A DNA stretch of 64,000 bases from Akkermansiaceae bacterium (lineage in GTDB: Bacteria > Verrucomicrobiota > Verrucomicrobiia > Verrucomicrobiales > Akkermansiaceae), in contig JANRFH010000024.1 of assembly GCA_030725745.1 (NCBI GenBank), positions 1 to 64,000 of the forward strand. The letters run 5' to 3'. Numbering within the stretch: position 1 is the first letter of the stretch; every line of letters starts with the position of its first letter. The position numbers were made by a program, and so were the translations under genes. The notes below the pieces were generated by a model. The model was not told where the DNA came from, made no database searches, and saw nothing but the letters and a program-made list of their open reading frames with translations. Positions 46,901-55,966 of the stretch are shown one piece after another.

Positions 46901-49394
46901 TGGGCAGTTCGCTAAATTTCTGTTCGAGTCCCGCATCTGGCACCGCGCCGCGCTCCAGAGCATCATGATAATACTGACGTGCTTCCTCTAGCCTGCCCGA
47001 ATTCGCGCAGAGCATGGCGAGATTGAAATAAGGTTCGCTTGGCAGAGGATCGGCTGAAATCGCCGCCTTGAAATTCAATTCCGCGTCATCGAACTCACCC
47101 AGCTTGATACAGATCACACCTAATAATGACCACGACATTGCATCTTCCGGAGCCAGCTCCACGGACTTTTTCACCATCCGCTCTGCCGCCGCGATATCAC
47201 CCATCCTCATACTTGCAAAACCAAGCATCCGGTAGGCGTAGCCATTGCCCTCATCCAGCTCGATGGCTTTCTGGAAACTCTCTGCCGCCGCCATCGGCTC
47301 ATCCAGTTTCATCTGAACCACACCCAGCTTGCAGAGTGCTGGCACATGGCCGGGATGCTCTTCAACCATCATTTCATAAAGCTCACGTGTCGGAAGATAA
47401 CGACCGGCAAGATAAGCTTTAGTCGCAGCCCTATCGTAGCTTTCCAGCTCACGATTCAGATCGGAAGTCGCACTATTTACCGTTGCTCTGTCCTTCGCGA
47501 AAGGGGAAACAAACTCACCATCCACCTGCTGATCCGCAATCAGTTTCTGCTCCTCTGGGGAAAGCACAATCTCCGCCCCGCCGAACATCTCGATCGCTTC
47601 ATTTAGCCTTTCATCGTCACGCCCAAGATCCTTTGCGGCCTCGACCAGTAGTTCCCTCGCCTGCCTGCGGCGCTCCTGCACCAGAAGCTGACGCTTGATC
47701 ACCTCACGGAGCATTTCCACCTCTTCGGGATCCGCCTCGACCGAGCCATCAGCCAGTGCCGACTCTTCGCTCTCCAGTCTTTTTGTCAGTTCCTCCAAGC
47801 GCTTGTCCTGCGCTTCCTTTTCCAGCTTCAGGCGGTTGATCTGGCTCTTCGCCATCGCGAGGTCACGCAGCGCAGCAACCACATCGTCCTTCGCCGCATT
47901 GTTGTCGAGATTCATGCGCTCGACCTTTTCGTTCGCCTGACGCAACTCCTTCGCCAGCCCCATATTCTGCTCGATCAATTGCTCGATACGGCCTTCTTCG
48001 TTGAGCTTGAGCAATGCCGTCATCTGCTCTTTTTCATCGAGTAGATTGTCACGCTCTGTCGCTAACTGCGCGTACGCAGCTTGGCTTTCATCCAGCTCTT
48101 GCCTCAGTCCAGCGATCTGTTCGTTCGCTTTGCTGAGCTCCGTGGATTTTTCCTCCAAAGCCTTTTCCAACCCCTCGATCTGGCGGCGCTGACCAGCCAC
48201 CACTGCATTAGCAACTTCACGCTCTGTCTTGATATCTCGCTCCAAGTTCGACTCTTTCTGCCTCAGATCCTTTGCCTGCTGCTGCATGATCTCCATGTCA
48301 GCGGCGAGTATTTCGATTTTTGCAAGGGCATCGCTGTGGTCGCCACGGCTGCTACGCAACGCCTTTGCCATCACCTCGCGCTCCTGATCCAGTTGCTCGA
48401 TCTGACGATTCAGTGCCTCCACTTCGCCACGCACGGGAGCCGTAGCCATCTGCGCACGCAATGAACGCGCATCCCCTTCGGCCGCTCTCAATTTCCTCTC
48501 AAGAATCTCATTCTGCTTCTGCATGTCATCCACACGCATCGCATTACGCATCGCCTCTTGGCTGCGAGCATCCGCCTTAGAAATCAGATCCCTCAGACGA
48601 GCGATCTCTGCCATGGCTTGCGCCTCCTTTTCTGACTGCCCGTTTGTCTGTGCTTCCCGGAGTTTCCGCTCAAGAATTTCGTTTTGCTTCCGCAGGTCAT
48701 CCAGCTGCGTCGCGTTCCGCATCGCCTCGTTACTACGTGCATCCGCTTTGGAAATTAAATCCTTGAGCCGAGCAACTTCCGCCTCTGCCTCCTGCAGCCT
48801 TCGTGCCTTCAGTGGATCCACATCCAGAACGCTTGGCGGGAGCGGCTTAATCGGCGCGACTTCAAGAGGCTTAAATGGTTCAGGGTCATCACGCGGCGCT
48901 GGTGTAGGACTCCGATCCGCAAGATTCATTTTCTCCACAGGATTCGATTCAGGCAATGGTGCAACCTCGATCGGTGCATCCGGCTCGTTCCTTGGATCGA
49001 CTCCAATTTTTTGCCCGCCCTCAAGCTCAGCGATAACTCCCTGATCCTTCTGAATCTGCTCACCGGCCTTCTGACGCACCACATCCATGGCCTTGGCGGT
49101 CAATTCACGTCGGTTCGTCACCATGCCGACTTTCCATTCAGGGTAAAATCTCGCCACGGAATCAAACAACTTCGCTGCATTGTCGAACTTCCTCAGCGCC
49201 CCCACAAAATCCTCGTCTTTCTCTAACTGCTCACCTGCACGAATCTCCATATACGCCTGGAAATACACATCGGATGGATCGAACTGAGGATCTTCCGGTG
49301 CCTGTGCTTGCAGCGATCCAAACGCAAATAGCGAGATCACCAAAAAGTTAACCCATTTAAAACACGCCTGGGCTCGCGTATCCGCCTTGAACAT
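46893..49394 (-). CDS. Secreted coiled-coil and TPR protein
   Basis: An 833-aa protein with a signal peptide of about 31 residues. Residues 200-560 are a long coiled coil. It contains two adjacent 57-residue repeats beginning VARLKDLISKADAR and IARLRDLISKADAR. A tetratricopeptide block follows at about 670-825 (for example PALCKLGVVQMKLDEPMAAAESFQKA), with four or five repeats. The N-terminal 100 residues have a possible further TPR. Proline-rich linkers (about 130-190) separate parts. A scaffold at the envelope is likely. It is coupled to the small lipoprotein gene by an eight-base overlap. Confidence 0.82.
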   Translation of the reverse strand: MFKADTRAQACFKWVNFLVISLFAFGSLQAQAPEDPQFDPSDVYFQAYMEIRAGEQLEKDEDFVGALRKFDNAAKLFDSVARFYPEWKVGMVTNRRELTAKAMDVVRQKAGEQIQKDQGVIAELEGGQKIGVDPRNEPDAPIEVAPLPESNPVEKMNLADRSPTPAPRDDPEPFKPLEVAPIKPLPPSVLDVDPLKARRLQEAEAEVARLKDLISKADARSNEAMRNATQLDDLRKQNEILERKLREAQTNGQSEKEAQAMAEIARLRDLISKADARSQEAMRNAMRVDDMQKQNEILERKLRAAEGDARSLRAQMATAPVRGEVEALNRQIEQLDQEREVMAKALRSSRGDHSDALAKIEILAADMEIMQQQAKDLRQKESNLERDIKTEREVANAVVAGQRRQIEGLEKALEEKSTELSKANEQIAGLRQELDESQAAYAQLATERDNLLDEKEQMTALLKLNEEGRIEQLIEQNMGLAKELRQANEKVERMNLDNNAAKDDVVAALRDLAMAKSQINRLKLEKEAQDKRLEELTKRLESEESALADGSVEADPEEVEMLREVIKRQLLVQERRRQARELLVEAAKDLGRDDERLNEAIEMFGGAEIVLSPEEQKLIADQQVDGEFVSPFAKDRATVNSATSDLNRELESYDRAATKAYLAGRYLPTRELYEMMVEEHPGHVPALCKLGVVQMKLDEPMAAAESFQKAIELDEGNGYAYRMLGFASMRMGDIAAAERMVKKSVELAPEDAMSWSLLGVICIKLGEFDDAELNFKAAISADPLPSEPYFNLAMLCANSGRLEEARQYYHDALERGAVPDAGLEQKFSELPNE
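48480..48779 (-). repeat. Intragenic tandem duplication in the coiled-coil gene
   Basis: Two copies of a 57-codon (171-bp) unit encode residues about 206-248 and 263-305 of the coiled-coil/TPR protein. Both share RL.DLISKADARS.EAMRNA and QNEILERKLR. The copies are clearly similar at protein level with diverged codons. Confidence 0.75.
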
Positions 49395-49482
49395 TAGCCC
49401 TCAGACCTAGCATCTCCATCAATTTCAGCAAGCTAAAAGCCCCCGAACCAAAGCTCACTGAAGCCACCAAAAATTCATCTTC

Positions 49483-49511
49483 CTGACAACTTACTTAACT
49501 TACCCTAAATA
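49483..49511 (+). promoter_or_regulatory. Possible smc promoter
   Basis: CTGACA at 49483-49488 and TAAATA at 49506-49511, 17 bases apart, in the 274-bp space between the divergent coiled-coil gene and smc. The -35 matches 5/6 and the -10 only 3/6. I see nothing else in this space. Confidence 0.25.
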
Positions 49512-49668
49512 CTCAAAAGCACTACATATAGGATATTCACAATGATTTTAATACTACATCTAGTAATTCCAAGCACTCCCACCTTGTTTCTGCCGAGAAA
49601 ACCGATAGTCTCTCACCAATCCGCGTCCTTTCTGGCACCCGGCTCAAGAATTTAGGCAATTTTCTCTT

Positions 49669-52600
49669 ATGTACCTCAAGACCCTCGAAATCCAAGGCTT
49701 CAAATCCTTCGCCGATAAGACCGTGTTCGAATTCGCCGAAGGCGTCACAGGCATCGTCGGCCCCAATGGCTGCGGCAAATCCAACGTCGTCGATGCCATC
49801 CGATGGGTTCTAGGAGAAACCTCCGCCAAAGCCCTCCGCGGTGGTGAAATGGCCGACGTCATTTTCAACGGCACCGAGAAACGCAAGCCGCTCGGCATGG
49901 CGGAAGTCACACTCACCATGGCGGATTGCGAGGAATCCCTCAAAGTTGATTTCAACGAGGTCGCCATCACCCGCCGCGTCTTCCGCGACGGTCGCTCGGA
50001 ATACCGCCTCAACGGCACCCTCTGCCGCCTTCGCGATTTCCACGACCTCTTCATGGATACCGGCATCGGCCGCACCGCCTACTCCATCATGGCGCAGGGT
50101 CAGATCGATCAGATCCTCTCCTCCAAGCCAGAAGAACGCCGCGCCGTCTTCGAGGAAGCCGCCGGAATCACGAAATTCAAACGCGAGAAAAAAGACGCCC
50201 TCCGTAAACTCGAATACACCGAAGCAAATCTCCTCCGTGTCTCCGACGTCCTTGCCGAGCAAGAGCGTCGTATGAACTCCCTCAAACGCCAGGTCGCAAA
50301 AGCCCGCCGTTTCCAATCCCTCTCCACCGACCACCGCGTCCTCGACACCCACCTCGCCCACAAGCGCTTCGTGGAAATCACCGCCGAGCGCGCCGAACTC
50401 ACCAACTCGATCCGCTCGCTCGATGCGCAGGATTCCCACCTCGAGCGCCAGCTCCCAGAAAAGGAAGAAGCCGTCTCCGAAGCCCGCTCCGCCGCCCGCC
50501 TGTTCGAGTCCGAACTCGCCGAGCTCCGCCAGCAGCTCAACACCCACCAGAACGCCCTCGCCGCCGCTCAGGCACGCATCGCTTTCAACAACGAACGCAA
50601 ATCCGAACTCGAAGGCCGCATCTCGCAGAACCACTCGGACATCTCCTCCACCCGCGAAAAACTCGCCCAACAAGAGTTCGATTTCACCGCCGCCAACGAA
50701 GCCCTCGACCAGCTCACCCGCCGCATCGCCGAGCAGGAGCTGGAGCTTCAGAAACAGGAAGAGCAAACCCTCACCGCCCGCGAATCCCGCGCCAACCTCG
50801 AAGCCTCCCTCCGCTCCTCACGCGCCGAAGCAAACAAGACACAAACCCTCATCGCCTCGATGCAGGCGAAGATCGAATCCGCCCTCGCCCAGCTCGAAGG
50901 CAACCGCGACCGCGCCCGCCAGCTCGCCGATGAAGAACAACGACTCAACCTCGGCGTAGAAGAACACATCGCCCAGCAATCCCAAATCCTCGCTCTCGTC
51001 ACCGAAACGGGAGACAAACTCGGCGAACTTGAAGAAGCCTTCCAATCCGCCGAGCGCACCCACCAACACACACGCGGCGATCTCGATTCGGCACGCAAAG
51101 CCGCCACCGAATCTAACAAAGTCCTCGCCCAACGCTCCGCCCGCCTCGAGGCAGTGAAACAACTCGTCGCATCGGGCGAAGGCTTTGCCAAAGGAACCCA
51201 GAACCTCCTCAAAGGCCTCGACTCACCCTCCGAGTTCAAGCCCTCCATCGAAGGTGTCCTGGCCTCCTTCATCCAGGCAGACGACTCCGCCGCCCGCGCC
51301 ATCGAAGCCGCCCTCGGCGCGAAACTCCAGACCGTTCTCGTCTCGGACTCCGCCGTCGCCGAAACCCTCATCGACCGCCTCACCGAGAAAAAACTCGGCC
51401 AAGCAGCCATCCTCGCGAAAGACCTCATACCCGCCGCCTCCGGCACCCAGATCGAGACCCTCCCCTCCGGTGCCACCGCATGGGCGCTCGACAAGGTCAA
51501 AGCCGAGCCACAGGTCGTCGCCATCATCGAGCAGCTCCTTGAGAAAACCCTCATCGTCCCGGATCTCAAAACCGCCCTCACCCTCCGCAACGACTACTCC
51601 ACCCTCACCTTCGTCACCCTCGCAGGAGAAATGCTTTCCCCCGAAGGCACCATCCAAGGCGGCGCCGCATCCGGAGCCTCCACCTCACTCCTCGAACGCC
51701 AAAACGAAGTCCGCGCCCTCGAAAAGGAAGTCGAATCACTCCATCAGGCCGACGAAACCGCACGCACCCTCGTCGCCACCCTCGAAGCCGGTCTCGAAGC
51801 CCACCGCGAAGCCGTCGAGGTCTCCCGCGAACGTCTCCAGAAACAAAAGGTCGAGCTCTCCACCCTACAAGGCCAGCTCTCCCTCGCCTCCAAGGAAGTC
51901 GAAAACTTCAACACCCGCATCGAAAACGTCCGTTGGGAACGCTCCGAACTTGAGAAACGCGAAACCGCCGCCTCAGACTCACGCCAGTCCATCGAGTCCG
52001 AGCTAGCCTCCTCCCGCGAACGTCTCGAAGCCATCGAGGACGAGACCCGCTCCCTCCAGTCCAAGCTCGATGCCGCCATCGCCGGGGAACAAGAATTCAC
52101 CGCCTCGCTCAACGAACTCCGCACCAACCTCGCCGTCGAAAAACGCGCCAAACAAGCCGCTGAGGAACAACAGCGCCCGATGGAGGCACGCCTCTCCGAG
52201 CTACGCGAGGTCGCCATCCGCCGCGAAACGGAAATCGAAAACTTCACCTCCCGCATCCAGGCAGCCGCCGATGAAAACATCGCTCTCGCCGCTCAAGCCG
52301 AGGACTCCAAGATCGAATCCGAAGACCTCCAGCAAGCCCTCGCCGAAAAAGCCGAAGGCCGCACCCAGCTCCTTTCCACCATCGAGGAAGCCGAGATCGC
52401 CCTCTCCCGCCTCCGCAAGGAACTCGCTGCCACCAACGAACAAAAAGGACGCGAGGAAATCGCCGCCACCAAGCTTGACCTCCGCCTCGAAAACCTCCTC
52501 ACCGCCACCGAAGACCGCCACCAGATCACCCTCGCCACCTTCGAGCCAGACGCCCACCTCCTCCTCTCTACCCTGAACTCCCGCAACGCCAAAAACGCCA

Positions 52601-53397
52601 GCGGAGAAGAAGAGACAGAAGGAACGCTGCCTTCAGGCGGCGAGTCGGAAGAAATCCAAGACACCCCCGGAGAACCCAACTGGTCACACGTCGAGTCCCT
52701 CGTCCACGACCTCAAGCGCAAGATCGAATCCATGGGCCCGGTCAACGTCGACGCCATCGAGGAATACGACGAACTCGAAGAACGCCACAACTTCCTCCGC
52801 AACCAACACGACGACCTCGTCTCTTCCAAGACCGAACTCCTCGCCGTCATCGAGCGCATCAACGAAGAAACCCAGCGCCGCTTCTCGGAAACCTTCGCCC
52901 AAGTGCGCATCAACTTCCGCGACATGTTCAAGGAACTCTTCGGCGAAAAAGGTCAGGCCGACCTCACCCTCATCGACGAATCCGACCCACTCGAATCCGG
53001 CATCGAAGTCATCGCCAAGCCACCCGGCAAAAAGCTCCAGTCCATCACCCTCCTATCCGGTGGTGAGCGCTCCATGACCGCCGTCGCCCTCCTGTTCTCG
53101 ATCTACATGATCAAGCCCAGCCCCTTCTGCGTCCTCGACGAGCTCGACGCCCCCCTCGACGAATCCAATATCAACCGCTTCGTCAAAGTCCTCGACCGTT
53201 TCATCGACCGTTCACAATTCATCATCGTCACCCACTCCAAGCGCACCATGGCGCGCGCCGACGTCATGTATGGAGTCACCATGGAGGAATTCGGAGTCTC
53301 CAAACCCGTCGGCATGCGCCTCACCGCCTCAAACGACGACCAGAAAACCGAAGCCAAATCCGCTGCGCAAAAAGCCGCGCTCAGGCTGGATGCGTAG
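49669..53397 (+). CDS. smc: Chromosome segregation protein SMC
   Basis: A 1242-aa structural maintenance of chromosomes ATPase, within the usual length. The Walker A loop GPNGCGKSN is at residues 31-39. Long coiled coils flank a hinge (about 515-660, with ALGAKLQTVLVSD and EGTIQGGAAS). The C-terminal head has the signature LLSGGERSMTA (about 1127) and Walker B with FCVLDELDAPLDE. It organises the chromosome as a ring with ScpA/ScpB, not seen here. Codon use is strongly C-rich at third positions, which creates many long open shadows on both strands. The start is supported by MYLKTLEIQGFKSF. Confidence 0.96.
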   Translation: MYLKTLEIQGFKSFADKTVFEFAEGVTGIVGPNGCGKSNVVDAIRWVLGETSAKALRGGEMADVIFNGTEKRKPLGMAEVTLTMADCEESLKVDFNEVAITRRVFRDGRSEYRLNGTLCRLRDFHDLFMDTGIGRTAYSIMAQGQIDQILSSKPEERRAVFEEAAGITKFKREKKDALRKLEYTEANLLRVSDVLAEQERRMNSLKRQVAKARRFQSLSTDHRVLDTHLAHKRFVEITAERAELTNSIRSLDAQDSHLERQLPEKEEAVSEARSAARLFESELAELRQQLNTHQNALAAAQARIAFNNERKSELEGRISQNHSDISSTREKLAQQEFDFTAANEALDQLTRRIAEQELELQKQEEQTLTARESRANLEASLRSSRAEANKTQTLIASMQAKIESALAQLEGNRDRARQLADEEQRLNLGVEEHIAQQSQILALVTETGDKLGELEEAFQSAERTHQHTRGDLDSARKAATESNKVLAQRSARLEAVKQLVASGEGFAKGTQNLLKGLDSPSEFKPSIEGVLASFIQADDSAARAIEAALGAKLQTVLVSDSAVAETLIDRLTEKKLGQAAILAKDLIPAASGTQIETLPSGATAWALDKVKAEPQVVAIIEQLLEKTLIVPDLKTALTLRNDYSTLTFVTLAGEMLSPEGTIQGGAASGASTSLLERQNEVRALEKEVESLHQADETARTLVATLEAGLEAHREAVEVSRERLQKQKVELSTLQGQLSLASKEVENFNTRIENVRWERSELEKRETAASDSRQSIESELASSRERLEAIEDETRSLQSKLDAAIAGEQEFTASLNELRTNLAVEKRAKQAAEEQQRPMEARLSELREVAIRRETEIENFTSRIQAAADENIALAAQAEDSKIESEDLQQALAEKAEGRTQLLSTIEEAEIALSRLRKELAATNEQKGREEIAATKLDLRLENLLTATEDRHQITLATFEPDAHLLLSTLNSRNAKNASGEEETEGTLPSGGESEEIQDTPGEPNWSHVESLVHDLKRKIESMGPVNVDAIEEYDELEERHNFLRNQHDDLVSSKTELLAVIERINEETQRRFSETFAQVRINFRDMFKELFGEKGQADLTLIDESDPLESGIEVIAKPPGKKLQSITLLSGGERSMTAVALLFSIYMIKPSPFCVLDELDAPLDESNINRFVKVLDRFIDRSQFIIVTHSKRTMARADVMYGVTMEEFGVSKPVGMRLTASNDDQKTEAKSAAQKAALRLDA

Positions 53398-53403
53398 CGT
53401 GGC

Positions 53404-53420
53404 GGCGGATTGCATCCGCC
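53404..53420. terminator. Hairpin after smc
   Basis: GGCGGAT-TGC-ATCCGCC forms a perfect seven-base stem with a three-base loop, seven bases past the smc stop and ahead of the convergent toxin gene. No T-run follows, so its action as terminator is not certain. Confidence 0.45.
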
Positions 53421-53445
53421 ATGCCATCCACACATCCACCCCACC

Positions 53446-53853
53446 TCAGAGAATCCGCGCCTCAAGCCCTTTGATGCCCTGAAAATCCTTGTCGAAGGTG
53501 GCAACCGCACATACCGAATTCATCGCCAAGGCGGCAAGGTAAGCGTCCGCAAAATCAATCTTCCTCTTTGAGAACAGATCCAATGCCTGTTCCATCACCT
53601 CAAGCTCCTGAACCTTGAACGCGGGATTCCTCAGAAACTGGAGCAATTTTTCCGCCACGGTCTTCCTGCGATATCCGTAAATCTTCCCCGTCAGGACAAA
53701 CACCACTTCCGCGACTACGATCGGACAAAACTGCAGCGTGATCCGGTCAGCTTCCGAAGACTGAAAAAATCCTGCAGCCAGCTCGGCTTGCTTTTCCGGC
53801 TCACCGGTCAAAAACCGGATCACCAGATTGGTATCGACCAGATAGCTCTTCAC
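53446..53853 (-). CDS. PIN-domain ribonuclease toxin (VapC-like), system 1
   Basis: A 135-aa PIN-domain protein, the toxin half of a type II system. The first acidic residue is Asp7 in YLVDTNLVIRFL, and later acidic residues fall in the helix KIDFADAYLAALA and in ATFDKDFQ, which completes the PIN metal site. Such toxins cleave tRNA or rRNA in the cytoplasm. The ATG overlaps the antitoxin stop by four bases (ATGA), the normal order for vapBC. It converges with smc. Confidence 0.9.
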   Translation of the reverse strand: MKSYLVDTNLVIRFLTGEPEKQAELAAGFFQSSEADRITLQFCPIVVAEVVFVLTGKIYGYRRKTVAEKLLQFLRNPAFKVQELEVMEQALDLFSKRKIDFADAYLAALAMNSVCAVATFDKDFQGIKGLEARIL

Positions 53854-54113
53854 TTCGGCAGCCCTTCCACGCCGGCATGTTCAGCCCACTCCTCCCGAGC
53901 CTTCGCCCGTGCCGATTTCCAACTGCCAACCGGCGGCGCGCCCGGCCGTTTCAACGAGCCGAAAGAGGCCATAACCCCGGGATGCGGCCTGATGATGACC
54001 GAGCCATCGAGAATCTCGTAAACCAACTTCTGACCCGCCTCAAGATGCAGGGCATTCTGAATCTCCCTCGGCAAGGTTGTCTGACCGCGTTTGGTAATCG
54101 TTGAGGTGATCAT
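53850..54113 (-). CDS. AbrB/SpoVT-family antitoxin (VapB-like), system 1
   Basis: An 87-aa antitoxin. The first 45 residues have the swapped-hairpin AbrB fold pattern (TSTITKRGQTTLPREI, then AGQKLVYEILDGSVIIRP), which binds DNA. The basic, proline-rich C-terminus (PGAPPVGSWKSARAKARE) would wrap the toxin. The ATG at 54113 is chosen over one 33 codons upstream because it starts the AbrB motif and sits seven bases downstream of a good promoter -10 box. It is likely autoregulated with its toxin. Confidence 0.88.
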   Translation of the reverse strand: MITSTITKRGQTTLPREIQNALHLEAGQKLVYEILDGSVIIRPHPGVMASFGSLKRPGAPPVGSWKSARAKAREEWAEHAGVEGLPK

Positions 54114-54119
54114 GACCTG

Positions 54120-54148
54120 AATGTAGATCGACAATTGCCTTGAGTCAA
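54120..54148 (-). promoter_or_regulatory. Promoter of toxin-antitoxin system 1, leaderless geometry
   Basis: TTGACT at 54148-54143 and TACATT at 54125-54120 are 17 bases apart (5/6 and 4/6 matches). Only six bases separate the -10 from the antitoxin ATG, so transcription would begin at or next to the start codon. Confidence 0.6.
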
Positions 54149-54180
54149 TGAGTTGCCTTGGAATCAGATTTGCCTTGGAA
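54135..54180. repeat. Three direct repeats overlapping the system 1 promoter
   Basis: TTGCCTTG occurs at 54135-54142, 54153-54160 and 54170-54177, and the last two continue with GAA. The spacings are 18 and 17 bases. The first lies between the -35 and -10 boxes, and the others upstream of the -35. This is a plausible operator for the antitoxin. Confidence 0.65.
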
Positions 54181-54236
54181 AGCCTAATCGCAACGCAACT
54201 CATATACTGCAAGGAGCATTGGCTTCTCAGTCATCC

Positions 54237-54638
54237 TTACGGTCTTTCCAGCAACATTACGGAAAGGCCGAAAACCTCAGCAACCCTCGCATAGTCCGCA
54301 TCAAAAGTGACAATCTCCGCCGCGTGGTGGATTGCGAGAGCGGCGATTACCAGATCCATCGAGCCAACATTCACCCCCTTGTCACGACACTTTTGTCCCA
54401 GCGAAGCTGCATCCTGCCAGAGGGTTGCAGGTGTTTGCAAAAGTGGAAGAGTCGAAAACTGCTCCTCGATCTGCGACCGCTCTTTCACCGTCGCATGGCG
54501 AAGCACTTCGAACGCAACCGGCTCGCAAATACAGGCATCCGCATCAAGGATCCACGGCTCGATAAACGCTTTGAGCGCCATGGCTGACTTTTTCCTGACG
54601 AAATCAATCCACAGCGATGTTTCAATCAATCTCTCCAT
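54237..54638 (-). CDS. PIN-domain ribonuclease toxin (VapC-like), system 2
   Basis: A 133-aa PIN-domain toxin. The start [13 protein letters not shown] is typical, but the usual first aspartate is replaced by Glu6, then Asp12. Later acidic residues fall in VNVGSMDLVIAALA and VTFDADYARVAE. A conservative change at the first site may keep metal binding. It overlaps its antitoxin by 13 bases. It is oriented like system 1, with which it shares little sequence. Confidence 0.88.
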   Translation of the reverse strand: MERLIETSLWIDFVRKKSAMALKAFIEPWILDADACICEPVAFEVLRHATVKERSQIEEQFSTLPLLQTPATLWQDAASLGQKCRDKGVNVGSMDLVIAALAIHHAAEIVTFDADYARVAEVFGLSVMLLERP

Positions 54639-54868
54639 AATTCGGATAAGGATTGCGACGCCCTGCGCTCGATTTCCTTCGCCTCCTCAAAACCCGAAAG
54701 TTCAGCCGAATAGGTGCCGTCCACGAACTTTCGCGCAATCCGCTTCCGCCGCTCGATCATCAGAGAATCCTCAACCAGCTTGCGAATCGCAGGCCCCTTT
54801 TTTCGGATGCCTGTGATCTCACAGATTTCCCGAAGTTCATTATCAGGAAGTTCGACGGTTATTTTCAT
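54626..54868 (-). CDS. Type II antitoxin (VapB-like, DUF2191 type), system 2
   Basis: An 80-aa antitoxin. The N-terminal strand [20 protein letters not shown] followed by a helix [20 protein letters not shown] is the ribbon-helix-helix pattern of DUF2191 antitoxins, which bind DNA as dimers. The C-terminal [17 protein letters not shown] would bind the toxin. Its ATG is six bases after a -10 box. Confidence 0.85.
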   Translation of the reverse strand: MKITVELPDNELREICEITGIRKKGPAIRKLVEDSLMIERRKRIARKFVDGTYSAELSGFEEAKEIERRASQSLSELWRD

Positions 54869-54874
54869 ACAATG

Positions 54875-54902
54875 AAGTTAGCAAAATCAGACTTTTTGTC
54901 AA
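54875..54902 (-). promoter_or_regulatory. Promoter of toxin-antitoxin system 2, leaderless geometry
   Basis: A perfect TTGACA at 54902-54897, 16 bases, then TAACTT at 54880-54875, preceded by TGC as in an extended -10. Six bases separate the -10 from the antitoxin ATG, the same geometry as in system 1. Confidence 0.6.
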
Positions 54903-54970
54903 TCCTCGGCCGAATAGCCTGTTTTCTACTGCATCGCCTTTCCTCCGCCTACATTCTCTATGCACCACCC

Positions 54971-55957
54971 ATGACCCGCGATCTCAATCCTCATTTCCAA
55001 GCCTCCATCCTCTCCACCACCGGAGCCTCCGGGATGGAAGTTACGGAAATCATCCAGAACCTCTGGAGCGGCTACGGCCAGATCCTGCGCATCAAATTGG
55101 AAGGCACCTCGCCCTCCACCGTCATCGCCAAGCACATCCGCATCCCAACCACCGCAAACCACCCACGCGGTTGGAACTCGAACCTCTCCCATCAACGGAA
55201 ACTCAAATCCTATCAGGTCGAGACCGCATGGTATCGCCACTGGAGCCAGCGCTGCGGCGCGGACTGCCGCATCCCCGCACTCCTAGCCTTCGATCAACAC
55301 GACGATGAAATCCTCCTCGTCCTCGAAGACCTCGACGCCGCCGGATACCCCGCGCGCCTCACCTCCGTCTCCACCGCCCAACTCCATTCCTGCATCGATT
55401 GGCTAGCTAATTTCCACGCCACCTTCATGGGAGAGAAACCCTATGACCTTTGGGAAACCGGCACCTACTGGCACCTCGCCACCCGCAGTGAAGAACTCGA
55501 AGCCCTCAATGACCTCCCGCTCAAAAACGCCGCCCCCACTCTCGACCGCATCCTCTCCAACGCCCGCTACCAAACCCTCGTCCACGGCGATGCCAAGCTC
55601 GCGAACTTCTGCTTATCCCCATCTGGCGACCAGGTCGCTGCCGTCGATTTCCAATACGTCGGCGGCGGTTGCGGCATGAAAGACCTCGCCTACTTCATCG
55701 GCTCCTGCCTCGACGAAGACTCCTGCGAAAAACGCGAGCCCGAACTCCTCGACCACTACTTCGCCAACCTCCGCGCCGCACTCGCCGTCAAACACCCATC
55801 CATCGACCCCGCCGCCGTCGAAACCGAATGGCGCTCCATTTTCCCCATCGCCTGGACAGACTTCCACCGTTTCCTCAAAGGCTGGAGCCCCGGCCACTGG
55901 AAGATCAACTCTTACAGCGAGCGACTCGCACGCGAAGTCGTGGGCAAAGTGGTGTGA
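54971..55957 (+). CDS. Phosphotransferase, ecdysteroid/choline kinase-like (CHK) fold
   Basis: A 328-aa kinase of the protein-kinase-like superfamily. The catalytic loop [12 protein letters not shown] and the metal-binding [18 protein letters not shown] match the CHK (ecdysteroid kinase-like) group more than aminoglycoside kinases. An upstream lysine in VIAKHIRIP and an ILLVLEDLD hinge complete the nucleotide site. The substrate is not known. The ATG at 54971 starts MTRDLNPHF; the longer open frame from 54653 runs through the antitoxin gene on the other strand and is not coding. It is divergent from toxin-antitoxin system 2. Confidence 0.85.
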   Translation: MTRDLNPHFQASILSTTGASGMEVTEIIQNLWSGYGQILRIKLEGTSPSTVIAKHIRIPTTANHPRGWNSNLSHQRKLKSYQVETAWYRHWSQRCGADCRIPALLAFDQHDDEILLVLEDLDAAGYPARLTSVSTAQLHSCIDWLANFHATFMGEKPYDLWETGTYWHLATRSEELEALNDLPLKNAAPTLDRILSNARYQTLVHGDAKLANFCLSPSGDQVAAVDFQYVGGGCGMKDLAYFIGSCLDEDSCEKREPELLDHYFANLRAALAVKHPSIDPAAVETEWRSIFPIAWTDFHRFLKGWSPGHWKINSYSERLAREVVGKVV

Positions 55958-55966
55958 AACATCACC

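Noticed and set aside
49810-52931. Several long open frames on both strands across smc, up to 318 codons
   Set aside because: They arise from the C-rich third positions of smc. The translated products are repetitive in S, P, A, E or R and have no domain, and smc itself is complete in its own frame.
54653-54970. Upstream extension of the phosphotransferase reading frame
   Set aside because: It overlaps the antitoxin on the other strand and the translated residues do not fit the kinase fold. The ATG at 54971 fits the conserved N-terminus.
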